A DNA stretch of 52,779 nucleotides from Azomonas agilis (lineage in GTDB: Bacteria; Pseudomonadota; Gammaproteobacteria; Pseudomonadales; Pseudomonadaceae), in contig NZ_VLKG01000016.1 of the NCBI RefSeq assembly GCF_007830255.1, positions 1-52,779 on the forward strand, in the 5' to 3' direction. Shown in pieces: positions 7,593 through 17,077 of the stretch. Within the stretch, counting starts at the first letter, position 1. Every line of letters starts with the position of its first letter. A model generated the notes under the pieces. The model ran no database searches. It saw only the letters and a list, made by a program, of their open reading frames with translations, and was not told the origin of the DNA. The translations under genes were made by a program, and so were the position numbers.

Positions 7593-7737
7593 ACAATGCT
7601 TACTGACTGTTTACTGTAAGCGGGGCGTATCTTACCTGATAGAAATACACTGTCAAACTCTATTGATCGAAAATTCAATAAGTTCTGCTAGAATCCTACG
7701 ACAAATCGTCACAGGCTGCATCCACAGGAGTCACGCT

Positions 7738-8406
7738 ATGCACGAACAGTTTTCCACAAGCTATGTCCAAGAAGCAGGGCAGCTTGAAATCAGCCGGGTA
7801 CTACGCAACACCTATGGCCTCTTGGCCATGACCTTGGCTTTTAGCGGTTTGGTCGCTTTTTTATCCATGCAAATGAAGGCCGCCTACCCCAATATTTTCG
7901 TGGTGTTGATCGGTTTTTATGGTCTGTTTTTCTTGACCGCTAAACTGCAAAACTCCGCTTGGGGCTTGCTGTCTACCTTCGCCTTGACAGGCTTTATGGG
8001 ATATACCCTAGGCCCAATTCTGAACATGTATTTGGGTTTACCCAATGGTGGCCAAATCATCACCTCAGCCATGGCTATGACGGCTTTGGTGTTCTCCGGT
8101 CTGTCTGCCTATGTGCTGATTTCCCGTAAGGACATGAGCTTCTTAGGTGGATTTATCACCGCAGGTTGTTTGGTTTTATTGGGCGCTATGCTGGTCGGAT
8201 TCTTCTTTGAGATTACTGGACTACAGTTGGCAATCAGTGCCGGATTTGTACTCTTTTCTTCTGCCTGCATTCTGTACCAAACCAGCGCCATCATTCACGG
8301 TGGCGAGCGCAACTACATCATGGCTACCGTAGGGCTTTATGTCTCTATCTATAACCTGTTGATTAGTTTGCTGCAGTTGTTGGGCATCATGGGCAGCGAT
8401 GACTGA
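7738..8406 (+). CDS. yccA: Bax inhibitor-1 family membrane protein YccA
   Basis: A 222-residue integral membrane protein of the BI-1/YccA (UPF0005) family with about seven hydrophobic segments from residue 25 to the end. YccA is a substrate and modulator of the FtsH protease in E. coli. I start at the ATG at 7738, seven bases after CACAGGAG; the frame stays open far upstream, but that extension runs through the tRNA gene and cannot be coding. The family's C-terminal pattern is visible in SVYNLL-like VSIYNLLISLLQLLGI. The gene next to tRNA-Ser and tusD matches the Pseudomonas order. Confidence 0.93.
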   Translation: MHEQFSTSYVQEAGQLEISRVLRNTYGLLAMTLAFSGLVAFLSMQMKAAYPNIFVVLIGFYGLFFLTAKLQNSAWGLLSTFALTGFMGYTLGPILNMYLGLPNGGQIITSAMAMTALVFSGLSAYVLISRKDMSFLGGFITAGCLVLLGAMLVGFFFEITGLQLAISAGFVLFSSACILYQTSAIIHGGERNYIMATVGLYVSIYNLLISLLQLLGIMGSDD

Positions 8407-8426
8407 TCCTAAAGGTCTCTCAGCTT

Positions 8427-8454
8427 AAAAAGCCCGCCCTTAAGCGGGCTTTTT
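8427..8454 (+). terminator. Rho-independent terminator after yccA
   Basis: AAAAAGCCCGC-CCTTAA-GCGGGCTTTTT: a seven-base GC stem continued by A/T pairs, with a T run, 20 bases after the yccA stop. Confidence 0.85.
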
Positions 8455-8515
8455 AGTGGGCGTGTTCTAAAGCTTGTGAGGGCGTTATCATGTGCCTATC
8501 TAACTAAGGTACTAG

Positions 8516-8923
8516 ATGTTTTACCTGCCCATGAAATTTGTGATTAGTGTTCAAGCTAGCCCTCAGAGTCCTGCTTCGCGTAGAGCGCTAAAATTTGCCC
8601 AAGCAGTCTTATCTGAAGGGCATGAAATCCTGCGCATTTTTTTGTATCAGGATGGTGTATGTAACGCCACCTCCATTCCAGTCTTGCCCCAAGATGAGCT
8701 GGATTTAGGAGTAGCTTGGGCTGAGTTTATCCAGCAACATCAATTGGATGCAGTGGTTTGCGTTGCAGCCGCACTAAGGCGTGGCATTTTGAATACTGCA
8801 GAAGCACAGCGCTATGGGCGTAAGGCTTCAGTTCTGAGTGATTCTTGGGAGCTGTCCGGTTTAGGTCAGTTGCACGAAGCCATCCAACAGGCAGATCGTT
8901 TAGTCAGCTTCGGAGGTTCTTGA
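8516..8923 (+). CDS. tusD: Sulfurtransferase subunit TusD
   Basis: A DsrE-family subunit of the TusBCD complex that relays persulfide sulfur from TusA to TusE and MnmA for 2-thiouridine at the tRNA wobble base. The core VVCVAAALRRGIL contains the active cysteine (C82 from this start, C77 from the next ATG; Cys78 in E. coli). I use the ATG at 8516 because TAAGG lies a proper distance upstream; the ATG at 8531 (MKFVISVQ) matches the usual family N-terminus and is a real alternative. First gene of tusDCBE. Confidence 0.93.
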   Translation: MFYLPMKFVISVQASPQSPASRRALKFAQAVLSEGHEILRIFLYQDGVCNATSIPVLPQDELDLGVAWAEFIQQHQLDAVVCVAAALRRGILNTAEAQRYGRKASVLSDSWELSGLGQLHEAIQQADRLVSFGGS

Positions 8924-9285
8924 TGGCTAAATCTTTGTTGGTAATCAGCCGCCAAGCACCTTGGTCTGGATTGGGGGCTCGTGAGGCTTTGGATCTAGTG
9001 CTTGCAGGTGGTGCTTTTGATTTGCCCATCAGCCTGCTGTTTTTGGATGATGGGGTATTCCAACTGTTACCTGAGCAAAAACCGGAAGCATTGCAGCAAA
9101 AAGATGTGACGGCTAATTTGGCGGCTCTACCCCTATTTGGCGTAGAGCAACTCTATGCGGCTCGTACTGATTTAGTGCAACGAGGCTTGGGCGAATCTCA
9201 ATTAGCTTTGGAGTCGGTTCGGATTTTAGAGGATGGCGCGTTAGCTGATTTAATCAACCGTCATGATCAGGTGATGACCTTCTGA
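8923..9285 (+). CDS. tusC: Sulfurtransferase subunit TusC
   Basis: A 120-residue DsrE/F-family subunit of the TusBCD heterohexamer. The N-terminus MAKSLLVISRQAPWSGLGAR and the hydrophobic ISLLFLDDGVFQLL core are typical. It lacks the catalytic cysteine of TusD, as expected for TusC. The start ATG shares a base with the tusD stop (TGATG) and has CGGAGG just upstream, so it is translationally coupled. Confidence 0.92.
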   Translation: MAKSLLVISRQAPWSGLGAREALDLVLAGGAFDLPISLLFLDDGVFQLLPEQKPEALQQKDVTANLAALPLFGVEQLYAARTDLVQRGLGESQLALESVRILEDGALADLINRHDQVMTF

Positions 9286-9584
9286 TGGCTACCTTACATC
9301 TCTTATCTCAATCTCCTTTTACGAACACTCAGCTCAAAAGTTGCTTACGCTTACTGGGTGACACGGATGGGCTGATGCTCTGTGGCGATGCGGTCTATGT
9401 TTTGAATTCAGCACCGGAGTTGGCTCCTGAACTGCAGGTTTTAGCGGCCAAAGGTGCTTTATATGCACTGGAGGAAGATCAAATCGCCCGCAATTGCATC
9501 CAAGAAGGCGTGGTTCAGTCGTTAAACTATGCTCAGTTTGTGGCCCTGTGCTGCCAATATGATCGAGTCAATTCTTGGGTATGA
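9285..9584 (+). CDS. tusB: Sulfurtransferase subunit TusB
   Basis: A 99-residue DsrH-family subunit of TusBCD. The N-terminus MATLHLLSQSPFTNTQLKSC and the middle DGLMLCGDAVYVL fit the family. The start shares a base with the tusC stop (TGATG), and its end overlaps tusE by four bases. This compact organisation suits fixed subunit stoichiometry. Confidence 0.9.
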   Translation: MATLHLLSQSPFTNTQLKSCLRLLGDTDGLMLCGDAVYVLNSAPELAPELQVLAAKGALYALEEDQIARNCIQEGVVQSLNYAQFVALCCQYDRVNSWV

Positions 9585-9898
9585 GCACTGAATATCGACG
9601 CGATGCTGAAGGCTATCTCATGGATTTAGAGGCATGGAGTGAATCCGTTGCAGAGGTTATTGCTCAGGAAGAGGGCTTGGTTTTGGGAACGGAGCACTGG
9701 GAAATTCTTTGGCTGTTGCGAGATTTCTACCAGCGCTTTCAATTGGCTCCTGCAACGCGTCCCTTAATTAAGTATGTGGCTCAGCAGTTGGGGCCAGAGA
9801 AGGGTAATAGCCTATATCTAAACCACCTGTTTAAAGGCACACCGGCAAAGCTGGCTGCAAAGTTAGCCGGCCTACCCAAGCCGACTAACTGTATTTGA
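9581..9898 (+). CDS. tusE: Sulfur-relay protein TusE (DsrC family)
   Basis: A 105-residue DsrC/TusE protein that accepts sulfur from TusD and presents it to MnmA on tRNA. The conserved body (DAEGYLMDLEAWSE, EHWEILWLLRDFYQ, RPLIKYVAQQLG, YLNHLFKG) is followed by the C-terminal arm GLPKPTNCI with the penultimate catalytic cysteine. The single C-terminal cysteine marks TusE rather than sulfite-linked DsrC, which has two. The start overlaps the tusB stop as ATGA. Confidence 0.94.
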   Translation: MSTEYRRDAEGYLMDLEAWSESVAEVIAQEEGLVLGTEHWEILWLLRDFYQRFQLAPATRPLIKYVAQQLGPEKGNSLYLNHLFKGTPAKLAAKLAGLPKPTNCI

Positions 9899-9907
9899 GT
9901 CCCTGAT

Positions 9908-10129
9908 ATGCCACAACTGATTTTGGATATTTATATACCCGCTGAGCGCTTGATGGCAGTGTATCAAGGGCAGGCCAATCGTATTCAAGTCAAAAGCCGT
10001 ACTGGTCAGGTGGTGAACTTGCCCGCTCATCATTTGCGGCCCTTTATTACCCGAGAAGGGGTGCAGGGCAGTTTTGTAATGGACTACAGCGCCGAGGGAA
10101 AATTACTGAGTTTGAATCGTTTGGCGTGA
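9908..10129 (+). CDS. DUF2835 family protein
   Basis: A 73-residue protein matching the small DUF2835 family found after tusE in pseudomonads as I remember it (MPQLILDIYIPAERLMAVYQ, LPAHHLRPFITREGVQGSF). It starts nine bases after the tusE stop, so it is probably in the same operon. Its function is unknown; the predicted all-beta composition would suit a small binding domain, but that is a guess. Confidence 0.8.
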   Translation: MPQLILDIYIPAERLMAVYQGQANRIQVKSRTGQVVNLPAHHLRPFITREGVQGSFVMDYSAEGKLLSLNRLA

Positions 10130-10201
10130 CCTCTGTATCAGGACAGTTGCTCGGCAGATCGCTATACTTTGCACTTCCTCCTCAACTGAGCTTAGGCCCC
10201 C

Positions 10202-11233
10202 ATGTATAATCTGGTTCGTGAGCTGATGTTCAAGCTCTCCCCGGAAACTGCCCATGAACTTGCCCTTGACCTGATCGGTGCAGGTGGACGGTTAAAACTA
10301 AATAGCCTGATTAACGCCCGTTTGCCCCATTTGCCGGTTCGCGTGATGGGGTTAGATTTTCCGCATCCTGTGGGTTTAGCTGCCGGTTTGGATAAAGACG
10401 GTGTAGCTATTAATGGGCTGGCTCAATTAGGCTTTGGCTTTGTTGAAGTGGGAACTGTGACTCCACGTCCGCAACCGGGTAACCCCAAGCCTCGGATCTT
10501 TCGCCTTACGGAAGCTGAAGCACTGATTAACCGTATGGGCTTTAATAACCAAGGTGTGGATGCTTTGTTGGCGCGGGTTCGTAGTGCGCACTTTGGGGGG
10601 ATTTTAGGCATCAATATTGGCAAAAACTTCGATACCCCCGTTGAAGAGGCTGAGCAGGACTATCGTCTGGGGCTGGAAAAGGTTTATCCCTACGCCAGTT
10701 ACGTCACTATTAACGTTAGTTCTCCTAATACACCCGGTTTGCGTGCTTTGCAGTTTGGCGATGCACTGAAGGCGTTATTGGATTCCTTGTATACCCACCG
10801 CGAATACTTAGCCGATCAGCAGGGCCGTCGTGTGCCGTTGGCGATTAAAATTGCACCGGATATGACCGATGAAGAAATTGCTTGGGTCGGCGAAGCCGTT
10901 TTGAACGCTGGGATGGACGCGATTATCGCCACCAATACAACCTTGAGCCGTAAAGGCGTTTTAGGTTTAGCTCATGCAGATGAAGCGGGCGGTTTATCTG
11001 GGGCTCCTGTGCGGGAACAAAGTACCCATACCGTGCGCGTTTTGGCGGAAACCTTAAAGGGACAACTGCCCATTATTGCTGTGGGCGGCATTACCGAAGG
11101 GCGGCATGCAGCGGAGAAAATCCAAGCGGGGGCTTCGTTGGTACAGCTCTATACTGGGTTTATTTACAAAGGCCCGACTCTGATTCGTGAGTCGCTAGAT
11201 GCCATTGCTGCGTTAAAAAAGGCTGCCGTGTAA
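10202..11233 (+). CDS. pyrD: Dihydroorotate dehydrogenase (quinone), class 2
   Basis: A 343-residue FMN enzyme of the inner membrane face that oxidises dihydroorotate to orotate with ubiquinone in pyrimidine synthesis. The N-terminal amphipathic segment [19 protein letters not shown] is the class 2 membrane and quinone tunnel. The FMN barrel shows [10 protein letters not shown], the RMGFNNQG signature, [15 protein letters not shown] with the class 2 catalytic serine, and the C-terminal phosphate-binding AVGGI and [10 protein letters not shown]. Length is normal. Confidence 0.97.
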   Translation: MYNLVRELMFKLSPETAHELALDLIGAGGRLKLNSLINARLPHLPVRVMGLDFPHPVGLAAGLDKDGVAINGLAQLGFGFVEVGTVTPRPQPGNPKPRIFRLTEAEALINRMGFNNQGVDALLARVRSAHFGGILGINIGKNFDTPVEEAEQDYRLGLEKVYPYASYVTINVSSPNTPGLRALQFGDALKALLDSLYTHREYLADQQGRRVPLAIKIAPDMTDEEIAWVGEAVLNAGMDAIIATNTTLSRKGVLGLAHADEAGGLSGAPVREQSTHTVRVLAETLKGQLPIIAVGGITEGRHAAEKIQAGASLVQLYTGFIYKGPTLIRESLDAIAALKKAAV

Positions 11234-11295
11234 CCAGCGCACTTTCTTTGGGACGCCTCCACCCCTGAGAAAGCACACTGGCGGATCAGCTGATC

Positions 11296-11511
11296 CTAGA
11301 TGGCAGAGAGCACTTGGTTAAGACGGTGCAGGCCGGCCGCGCCGGTTAGCCCATCCCAGTGGTCGCTACGACCTTCGCGCCAGCCATTGAGCCAAGACTG
11401 ACGGACATCAGGTTGAGTGAAGGGACAAAGTTCTTGGGATTTGCCGTGTATGCCATACCGATAACCACGTTGATATGCTCGTTCCATCGGATCACGCTTG
11501 AGTCTTCTCAT
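11296..11511 (-). CDS. rmf: Ribosome modulation factor RMF
   Basis: A 71-residue basic protein that dimerises 70S ribosomes into inactive 100S particles in stationary phase. MRRLKRDPMERAYQRGYRYG, the CPF motif and SWLNGWREGRSDHW are hallmarks of the family. I start at the ATG at 11511 (usual N-terminus, AGAGGA upstream) rather than 24 codons earlier. Its 5' side carries three consecutive hairpins (11567-11654), described separately. It lies between pyrD (convergent) and rlmKL (divergent). Confidence 0.95.
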   Translation of the reverse strand: MRRLKRDPMERAYQRGYRYGIHGKSQELCPFTQPDVRQSWLNGWREGRSDHWDGLTGAAGLHRLNQVLSAI

Positions 11512-11566
11512 TGGGTCTAGTCCTCTAGGTATTGACTGTGTTCCCTTTGGTCTCTTTGCGAGGCCA

Positions 11567-11654
11567 AGCAGTGTGTGTCGCACTGCTAGCGAAACCTGAT
11601 ATGGCTTAAAACAGGTTTCTACCGCTGCCCTGTTGGGCCCATTAGGGCAGCGGT
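11567..11654 (-). promoter_or_regulatory. Three-hairpin leader region of rmf
   Basis: Three perfect stem-loops follow each other: 11567-11587 (7-bp stem, 7-base loop), 11591-11619 (8-bp stem) and 11621-11654 (11-bp stem ACCGCTGCCCT, 12-base loop). None has a long T run on either strand. They lie 55 bases upstream of rmf on its own strand and about 220 bases upstream of rlmKL on the other. A structured rmf leader affecting stability or translation is my preferred reading; the promoter is not identified. Confidence 0.5.
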
Positions 11655-11875
11655 TGGTTAATCTTTACCTGATTCTAGGATCAGCGGGAACGATCAATTT
11701 GTCATAAGTTGTTCACTTTTTGCTTATCAACCTTTCTAAGCCTGTCGAGAATAAGCCTAGAAAACCCCCTAATCTGAGGATTTTAGCCTCAGCACATCTA
11801 AAGCTTATGGGCGCCTGTTATTTCTGATTTGCTCCAGATTATCGGTCGAATTTGCCAACTACTTCCGGAATTTCC

Positions 11876-14062
11876 ATGACTGACCAGCACGAACTGATCC
11901 TTACCTGCCCCAAGGGCTTAGAAATCCTACTCTGTGACGAGGCGCGTAGCCTTGGTTTAGAGCAGCCTCGCGAGCGTTTGGCTTTTATTCAGGGGACGGG
12001 TAGTCTGGAAACCGCCTATCGTCTTTGCCTGTGGTCACGTTTAGCCAACAGAGTGTTGCTGGTGCTTAGGCGTTTTGCAGTGGCCAGTGCAGAGCAGCTT
12101 TATCAAGAAATTCAATCCATCGACTGGGCCGATCATCTGGAGATTCAAGGCAGTTTAGCCATTGAGTTTACGGGCCGAGGTGCAGGGATTGATAACACCC
12201 ATTTCGGAGCACTGAAAGTCAAAGATGCCATAGTGGATCAACTGCGCGACGATCAGGGACGGCGGCCCAATGTGGACAAGCTGAATCCTGATGTACGCAT
12301 TCATGTGCATCTGGAGCAGGGGCAGGCCACGGTATCGCTGGATTTATCGGGCCATAGCCTGCATCAGCGCGGTTATCGGTTGCAGCAAGGCGCTGCCCCG
12401 CTGAAAGAAAACTTAGCCGCAGCCATTTTGATTCGCTCCGGTTGGCCTCGCATTGCTGCCGAAGGCGGCGCTTTAGCTGACCCTATGTGTGGTGTGGGAA
12501 CGCTGCTGATTGAGGCGGGTTTGATTGCCGCAGATGTGGCTCCTAATTTACATCGGCCTCAATGGGGGTTCACTTATTGGCTGGGGCATGTTCCGGCTCT
12601 GTGGTCACGGTTACATCAAGAGGCTTTGCAGCGGGCGGAGGAGGGGTTATCTAAACCCCCGGCGTGGATTCGCGGCTATGAAGCTGATCCGCGTTTGATT
12701 CAACCGGCGCGTAACAACATTGAGCGCGCTGGGCTTAGCCAGTGGATTCGGGTTTATCAGGGCGAATTGGCGACCTTTGAACCCCATCCCGATCGCGGAC
12801 AGAAGGGCTTGGTGGTGTGTAACCCACCTTATGGTGAGCGCCTAAGCGACGAGGCGAGTCTGGTGTATCTGTACCGTCACTTAGGTGAGCGGATGCGCGA
12901 AGCCTGTTTGGGCTGGGAGGCGGGTATCTTTACCGGAGCCCCTGAACTGGGTAAGCGCATGGGGGTACGCAGCCATAAACAATACGCGCTGTGGAACGGC
13001 GCTTTGCCCTGCAAACTGCTGCTGTTTCGCATTGAGCCCCAGGCCTTTGTGGGAGGTGCCGCCTTGGCTGCCGATCATCGGGCTAAGGATGCGCCCGCTG
13101 CTGCTCCTGTTGCAGCACCTTTGAGCGAAGGGGCGCAGATGTTTGCTAATCGCCTACGGAAAAACCTCAAGCAATTTAGCAAATGGGTCGCCCGTTCGCA
13201 GATTGAGTGCTATCGCCTGTACGATGCGGATATGCCCGAATACGCGCTGGCCATTGATGTATACCGTGACTGGGTGCATGTGCAGGAATATGCGGCCCCG
13301 CGCAGTGTCGATCCGGCCAAAGCGCAGTTGCGCTTGTTAGATGCCTTGTCTGCTATTCCCCAAGCTTTGGGCATTCCCTCAGAGCGAATCGTGCTCAAAC
13401 GACGCGAGCGCCAGACCGGAACGCGCCAATACGAGCGTCAACAGGCCACAGGGGACTTTATGGAGGTGCAGGAAGGCGCTTTGAAGCTGTTGGTCAATCT
13501 GCACGACTATCTAGATACCGGCTTGTTTTTGGATCACAGACCCCTGCGGTTACGCCTGCAGGCGGAGGCTTCCGGTAAGCGCTTTTTGAATCTGTTCTGC
13601 TATACCGCCACTGCCAGTGTGCATGCGGCTAAAGGCGGTGCGCGCTCGACCACCAGTGTGGACTTATCCAAAACCTACTTAGACTGGGCACGGCGTAATC
13701 TGGCCTTGAATGGTTACTCTGAACGTCACCGTTTGGTGCAGGCGGATGTAGTGCATTGGTTGGAGCAAGACCGCGAGGAGTATGACCTGATCTTCATTGA
13801 TCCGCCGACCTTCTCGAACTCGAAGCGTATGGACGGCGTGTTTGACGTACAGCGCGATCATGTACACTTGCTGGATTTAGCCATGACCCGTTTGGCGGCG
13901 GGCGGAACCCTGTATTTCTCCAATAACTTCCGCCGTTTTGTATTGGATGAGCAACTGTTGCAGCGCTATCGAGTCGAGGAAATCAGTGCTCAAACCATAG
14001 ACGAGGACTTTCAACGTAATCCGAAGATCCATCGGGCGTGGCGTATTCAAGCCAAGGCTTAG
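11876..14062 (+). CDS. rlmL: Bifunctional 23S rRNA methyltransferase RlmKL
   Basis: A 728-residue fusion of two SAM-dependent methyltransferases. The N-terminal half is RlmL: a THUMP domain, DPMCGVGTLLIEAG for SAM binding, and the NPPYGERLSD catalytic motif that makes m2G2445. The C-terminal half is RlmK: FLDHRPLR, NLFCYTATASVHAAKGGA and FIDPPTFSNSKRM, making m7G2069. I start at the ATG at 11876 (MTDQHELILTCPKG); a TTG eight codons upstream is less like the family. The fused arrangement is normal in gammaproteobacteria. Confidence 0.95.
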   Translation: MTDQHELILTCPKGLEILLCDEARSLGLEQPRERLAFIQGTGSLETAYRLCLWSRLANRVLLVLRRFAVASAEQLYQEIQSIDWADHLEIQGSLAIEFTGRGAGIDNTHFGALKVKDAIVDQLRDDQGRRPNVDKLNPDVRIHVHLEQGQATVSLDLSGHSLHQRGYRLQQGAAPLKENLAAAILIRSGWPRIAAEGGALADPMCGVGTLLIEAGLIAADVAPNLHRPQWGFTYWLGHVPALWSRLHQEALQRAEEGLSKPPAWIRGYEADPRLIQPARNNIERAGLSQWIRVYQGELATFEPHPDRGQKGLVVCNPPYGERLSDEASLVYLYRHLGERMREACLGWEAGIFTGAPELGKRMGVRSHKQYALWNGALPCKLLLFRIEPQAFVGGAALAADHRAKDAPAAAPVAAPLSEGAQMFANRLRKNLKQFSKWVARSQIECYRLYDADMPEYALAIDVYRDWVHVQEYAAPRSVDPAKAQLRLLDALSAIPQALGIPSERIVLKRRERQTGTRQYERQQATGDFMEVQEGALKLLVNLHDYLDTGLFLDHRPLRLRLQAEASGKRFLNLFCYTATASVHAAKGGARSTTSVDLSKTYLDWARRNLALNGYSERHRLVQADVVHWLEQDREEYDLIFIDPPTFSNSKRMDGVFDVQRDHVHLLDLAMTRLAAGGTLYFSNNFRRFVLDEQLLQRYRVEEISAQTIDEDFQRNPKIHRAWRIQAKA

Positions 14063-14084
14063 TTAATAGGGTAGAGAGTAAAAG

Positions 14085-14113
14085 AACAGGGAGGCTACAA
14101 AGCCTCCCTGTTT
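14085..14113. terminator. Bidirectional terminator between rlmKL and dacB
   Basis: AACAGGGAGGCT-ACAA-AGCCTCCCTGTT: a 12-bp stem with a four-base loop between two convergent genes, flanked by A and T residues on the two sides. Confidence 0.8.
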
Positions 14114-14128
14114 GAAACACTGATGTGC

Positions 14129-15559
14129 TTACTTACGGCTTTGTAGGCTGATTAACACCTGATCCAAAATCGAGGAAGCCCCCCAAGGGCGGTCGTGGTT
14201 GAGGATGGCTACCACCGCCCAAGTATTACCGCGTCCATCTCGGCTAAAGCCTGCAATAGCCCGCACGTTGTTTAGGGTTCCGGTTTTGATGTGGGCATCG
14301 CCGGCCATGTTGCGCAGGCGTTTACGCATGGTACCGTCCATACCCACTAAGGGCATGGAGGAAATAAACTCAGGGGCATAGGGGCCATACCAAGCGGCGC
14401 GCAGCATATAGGCCATTTCCCGAGCGCTGATGCGCTCATTGCGAGACAGGCCTGAGCCGTTTTCCATAATTAGGTTGGAAGCATCCAAACCTTTCTTAGT
14501 AAACAAATTATGCACCGCACGGTTGGCGGCTTGGGCATCGTCAGCATCATTGGCGTTCCGAAAACGTGCCCCAATGCTGAGGAATAGCTGACGCGCCATA
14601 GTGTTGTTGCTGTATTTGTTGATGTCGCGGATGACTTCTACTACATCCGGCGAAAAGGCACGGGCCAGCAAACGGGCTTTGGGCGGGACGTTGCCTAAAC
14701 GATCGGCTCCTTGGATGCTGCCGCCAAGCTCTTGCCAGATGCCGCGTACCGCGCCTGCGGCGTATTGTGGATGGTCAAGGATGGATAGATAGCTTTGACC
14801 GCTGCACCCTTCAGGAAGATTACCCGTAGCCACCATCACCAATTGCCCTTGCGCGTTTTGCGTTACGTTGTAGCGCGTATTGGGCCAGTCTTGGCACTGC
14901 ACACCGCGTTGGGAGCTGATGCGGTTGTCGATGATCAGGTTGGCCATTGGTGGTTCGGTAGCCACACTGATGCGGCCTTCTTCGTTGCGGACTAAAACCC
15001 GTAATGCTTTGAGATTGACCAGCAAAGCATCGGGGCCGACAAGGAAGGGTTTGTTCTCATCGCCGCCATCGTCCACGAAGCTGTCATTTTGTGGAGGTAT
15101 AAAAAAGCTGCGGTCTAATACCAAGTCTCCGGTGATTTGGCGTACCCCATTAGCCTTCAGGTCACGCATCAACAGCCAGAGGCGCTCCATATTGAGCTTG
15201 GGATCTCCACCGCCTTTAAGGTACAGGTTGCCGCTGAGTACGCCCGCTTTCAAAGAGCCGTCGGTGTAGAACTCGGTTCTCCACTGGTGGGTTGGGCCCA
15301 GTAACTCCAAAGCCGCGTAGGTAGTGACCAGCTTCATGGTGGAGGCCGGATTGAGGGGCACGTCTGCATTGAAGATGGTGGGCGTATCCTGACTGGTCAA
15401 AGGCAGCATGACTAAGGACACTGCATCAGGCGGTAGCTTGTTGGCTTTTAGCGCCTGAGCGACGGATTCGGGCAGGCTTTGGTTAATAGCTTCTGCCTGA
15501 GCCGATCCGGCAAACAGGATCAGACTGGTTAGTGCAAGGGTACTCAGGGTCTTTTTCAT
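14129..15559 (-). CDS. dacB: D-alanyl-D-alanine carboxypeptidase/endopeptidase PBP4
   Basis: A 476-residue periplasmic serine peptidase of family S13 that trims and cleaves D-Ala-linked peptidoglycan cross-links. Residues 1-22 form a Sec signal peptide (MKKTLSTLALTSLILFAGSAQA). The active site shows S73-T-M-K76 (PASTMKL), the SxN motif in KYSNNTMARQ, and KTG in HIKTGTLNNVR. I begin at the ATG at 15559 because the 20 residues upstream would bury the signal peptide. In Pseudomonas, loss of dacB induces AmpC; no beta-lactamase gene is in this window. Confidence 0.95.
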   Translation of the reverse strand: MKKTLSTLALTSLILFAGSAQAEAINQSLPESVAQALKANKLPPDAVSLVMLPLTSQDTPTIFNADVPLNPASTMKLVTTYAALELLGPTHQWRTEFYTDGSLKAGVLSGNLYLKGGGDPKLNMERLWLLMRDLKANGVRQITGDLVLDRSFFIPPQNDSFVDDGGDENKPFLVGPDALLVNLKALRVLVRNEEGRISVATEPPMANLIIDNRISSQRGVQCQDWPNTRYNVTQNAQGQLVMVATGNLPEGCSGQSYLSILDHPQYAAGAVRGIWQELGGSIQGADRLGNVPPKARLLARAFSPDVVEVIRDINKYSNNTMARQLFLSIGARFRNANDADDAQAANRAVHNLFTKKGLDASNLIMENGSGLSRNERISAREMAYMLRAAWYGPYAPEFISSMPLVGMDGTMRKRLRNMAGDAHIKTGTLNNVRAIAGFSRDGRGNTWAVVAILNHDRPWGASSILDQVLISLQSRK

Positions 15560-15708
15560 GGAGTCAGGCGCAACAATAGAGTTAGGCAAGCGGTTCCGGA
15601 GGTGGAAAAGCTGCCGCATTATGCCTGAGCCTGAGCCCGCTGTGCGTGTTCAAAATCAAGCAGGGGCTGGACTATAGTCGCTAGCCCCCTGAAGATGGGT
15701 GTAGATGG

Positions 15709-17040
15709 TTATAAAACCCTAGGGCGGCCTGTCATTTCGTTGGCCATTTCGGCGGCGTAGCTGTCGGTCATGCCCGCAATAAAGTCCATCATGCGTAAAA
15801 AGCGTTGATACAAACTTAGCTCAGGGCCGGGCTGGTGATAGCCTAGCAGGTCTAAGATGCGCTGATTTTTGATGGAAAGAGGGCGCTTGCTGTGTTGTTC
15901 TAAAGCTGCGCCAAAAAAAGCATTGAGTAAAATCTCTAAAACCGTGTACGCCCCGATTTCGTGCAGGGTTTTGCGTTTGTTGTGGAAGATTTTTTCCCGC
16001 GCTACTTGCTTGGCCCGTACCACGCACTCCTTTGCAGGGCCGTGCATGTGATCGACCAGATCGCTGGCTAAATTACCGGCCAACAGTGCTTCTTGTTGTT
16101 TGACGAAGGCACGGGCGGCGGCGTTGGTCAGGTGCTCAATGGCTTTACCGCGTAGGATCGCCAGTTTGCGCCGTTGTGAGTCCTGTTGCCCCAATTGGCG
16201 GTAGGTAATGGGCAGATCATCACCGACAAGATTGAGCAGTAAGGCTTCTACTTCGGCGTAATCCAGTAAGTCCATTTCCAGACCGTCTTCAAGGTCGATC
16301 AGGCCGTAGCAAATATCGTCAGCCGCTTCCATCAGATAAACCAATGGATGACGGGCCCAGCGCTGTTCTTCAACCAATGGAACGCCCAATTTGGCGGCGA
16401 TTTGTTCTAACAAAGGCAGTTCGCTTTGGTAGCAGCCAAACTTATGTTTTTTGTAACCCAGTGCTTCTGCGTGCCGGGCGGCCCAAGGATATTTCAGGTA
16501 AGCGCCAAGGGTGGCGTAGGTGAGGCGCATACCGCCATCAAACTGGTGGTATTCCAGTTGGGTCAGCACCCGAAAGCCTTGGGCATTACCCTCGAAGTTT
16601 AAAAAATCCAGCCGCTCGGCATCTTCCAGTTGATCCAACCAGCCGCGCTCTAATGCCTGCAAAAACCAGTGACGGATGGCATCTTCACCAGAGTGGCCAA
16701 AGGGTGGGTTGCCTATATCGTGGGCCAAACAAGCCGATTGAATGATGACACCCAGATCCGCTGGGCTGCACCAAGCGGGCAGCTCATCTCGTAACACTTC
16801 GCCTACGCGCATTCCTAAGGAGCGGCCCACGCAGCTTACCTCTAAGGAATGGGTTAGGCGGGTGTGGATATGGTCGTTGCTGGATACCGGATGCACCTGT
16901 GTTTTACGACCTAAACGCCGGAACGCACCGGAAAAGATGATGCGGTCATGGTCTTTATGAAAGGGGCTGCGGCCCAGCTCCTCTGGGCTATGTACTACCT
17001 TGCCTAAGCGTTCGCGGGTAAGCAGTGTGTGCCAATCCAA
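15709..17040 (-). CDS. dgt: Deoxyguanosinetriphosphate triphosphohydrolase (dGTPase-like)
   Basis: A 443-residue HD-domain enzyme hydrolysing dNTPs (classically dGTP) to nucleoside and triphosphate. The HD residues are visible in [34 protein letters not shown] and the later [20 protein letters not shown] choose the TTG at 17040 ([13 protein letters not shown], with GGAGG seven bases upstream). That sequence is the family N-terminus; the frame extends 32 codons further, but into sequence overlapping the neighbouring lipoprotein gene. Family members also act in phage defence by nucleotide depletion, but this one has a core-gene location. Confidence 0.92.
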   Translation of the reverse strand: MDWHTLLTRERLGKVVHSPEELGRSPFHKDHDRIIFSGAFRRLGRKTQVHPVSSNDHIHTRLTHSLEVSCVGRSLGMRVGEVLRDELPAWCSPADLGVIIQSACLAHDIGNPPFGHSGEDAIRHWFLQALERGWLDQLEDAERLDFLNFEGNAQGFRVLTQLEYHQFDGGMRLTYATLGAYLKYPWAARHAEALGYKKHKFGCYQSELPLLEQIAAKLGVPLVEEQRWARHPLVYLMEAADDICYGLIDLEDGLEMDLLDYAEVEALLLNLVGDDLPITYRQLGQQDSQRRKLAILRGKAIEHLTNAAARAFVKQQEALLAGNLASDLVDHMHGPAKECVVRAKQVAREKIFHNKRKTLHEIGAYTVLEILLNAFFGAALEQHSKRPLSIKNQRILDLLGYHQPGPELSLYQRFLRMMDFIAGMTDSYAAEMANEMTGRPRVL

Positions 17041-17077
17041 GGGCAATCCTCCAAGGGTATGTGGGGGTGAGCTTAAC

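Noticed and set aside
7504-7737. 78-codon N-terminal extension of YccA
   Set aside because: It would run through the antisense of tRNA-Ser; the ATG at 7738 has a good ribosome site and the family N-terminus.
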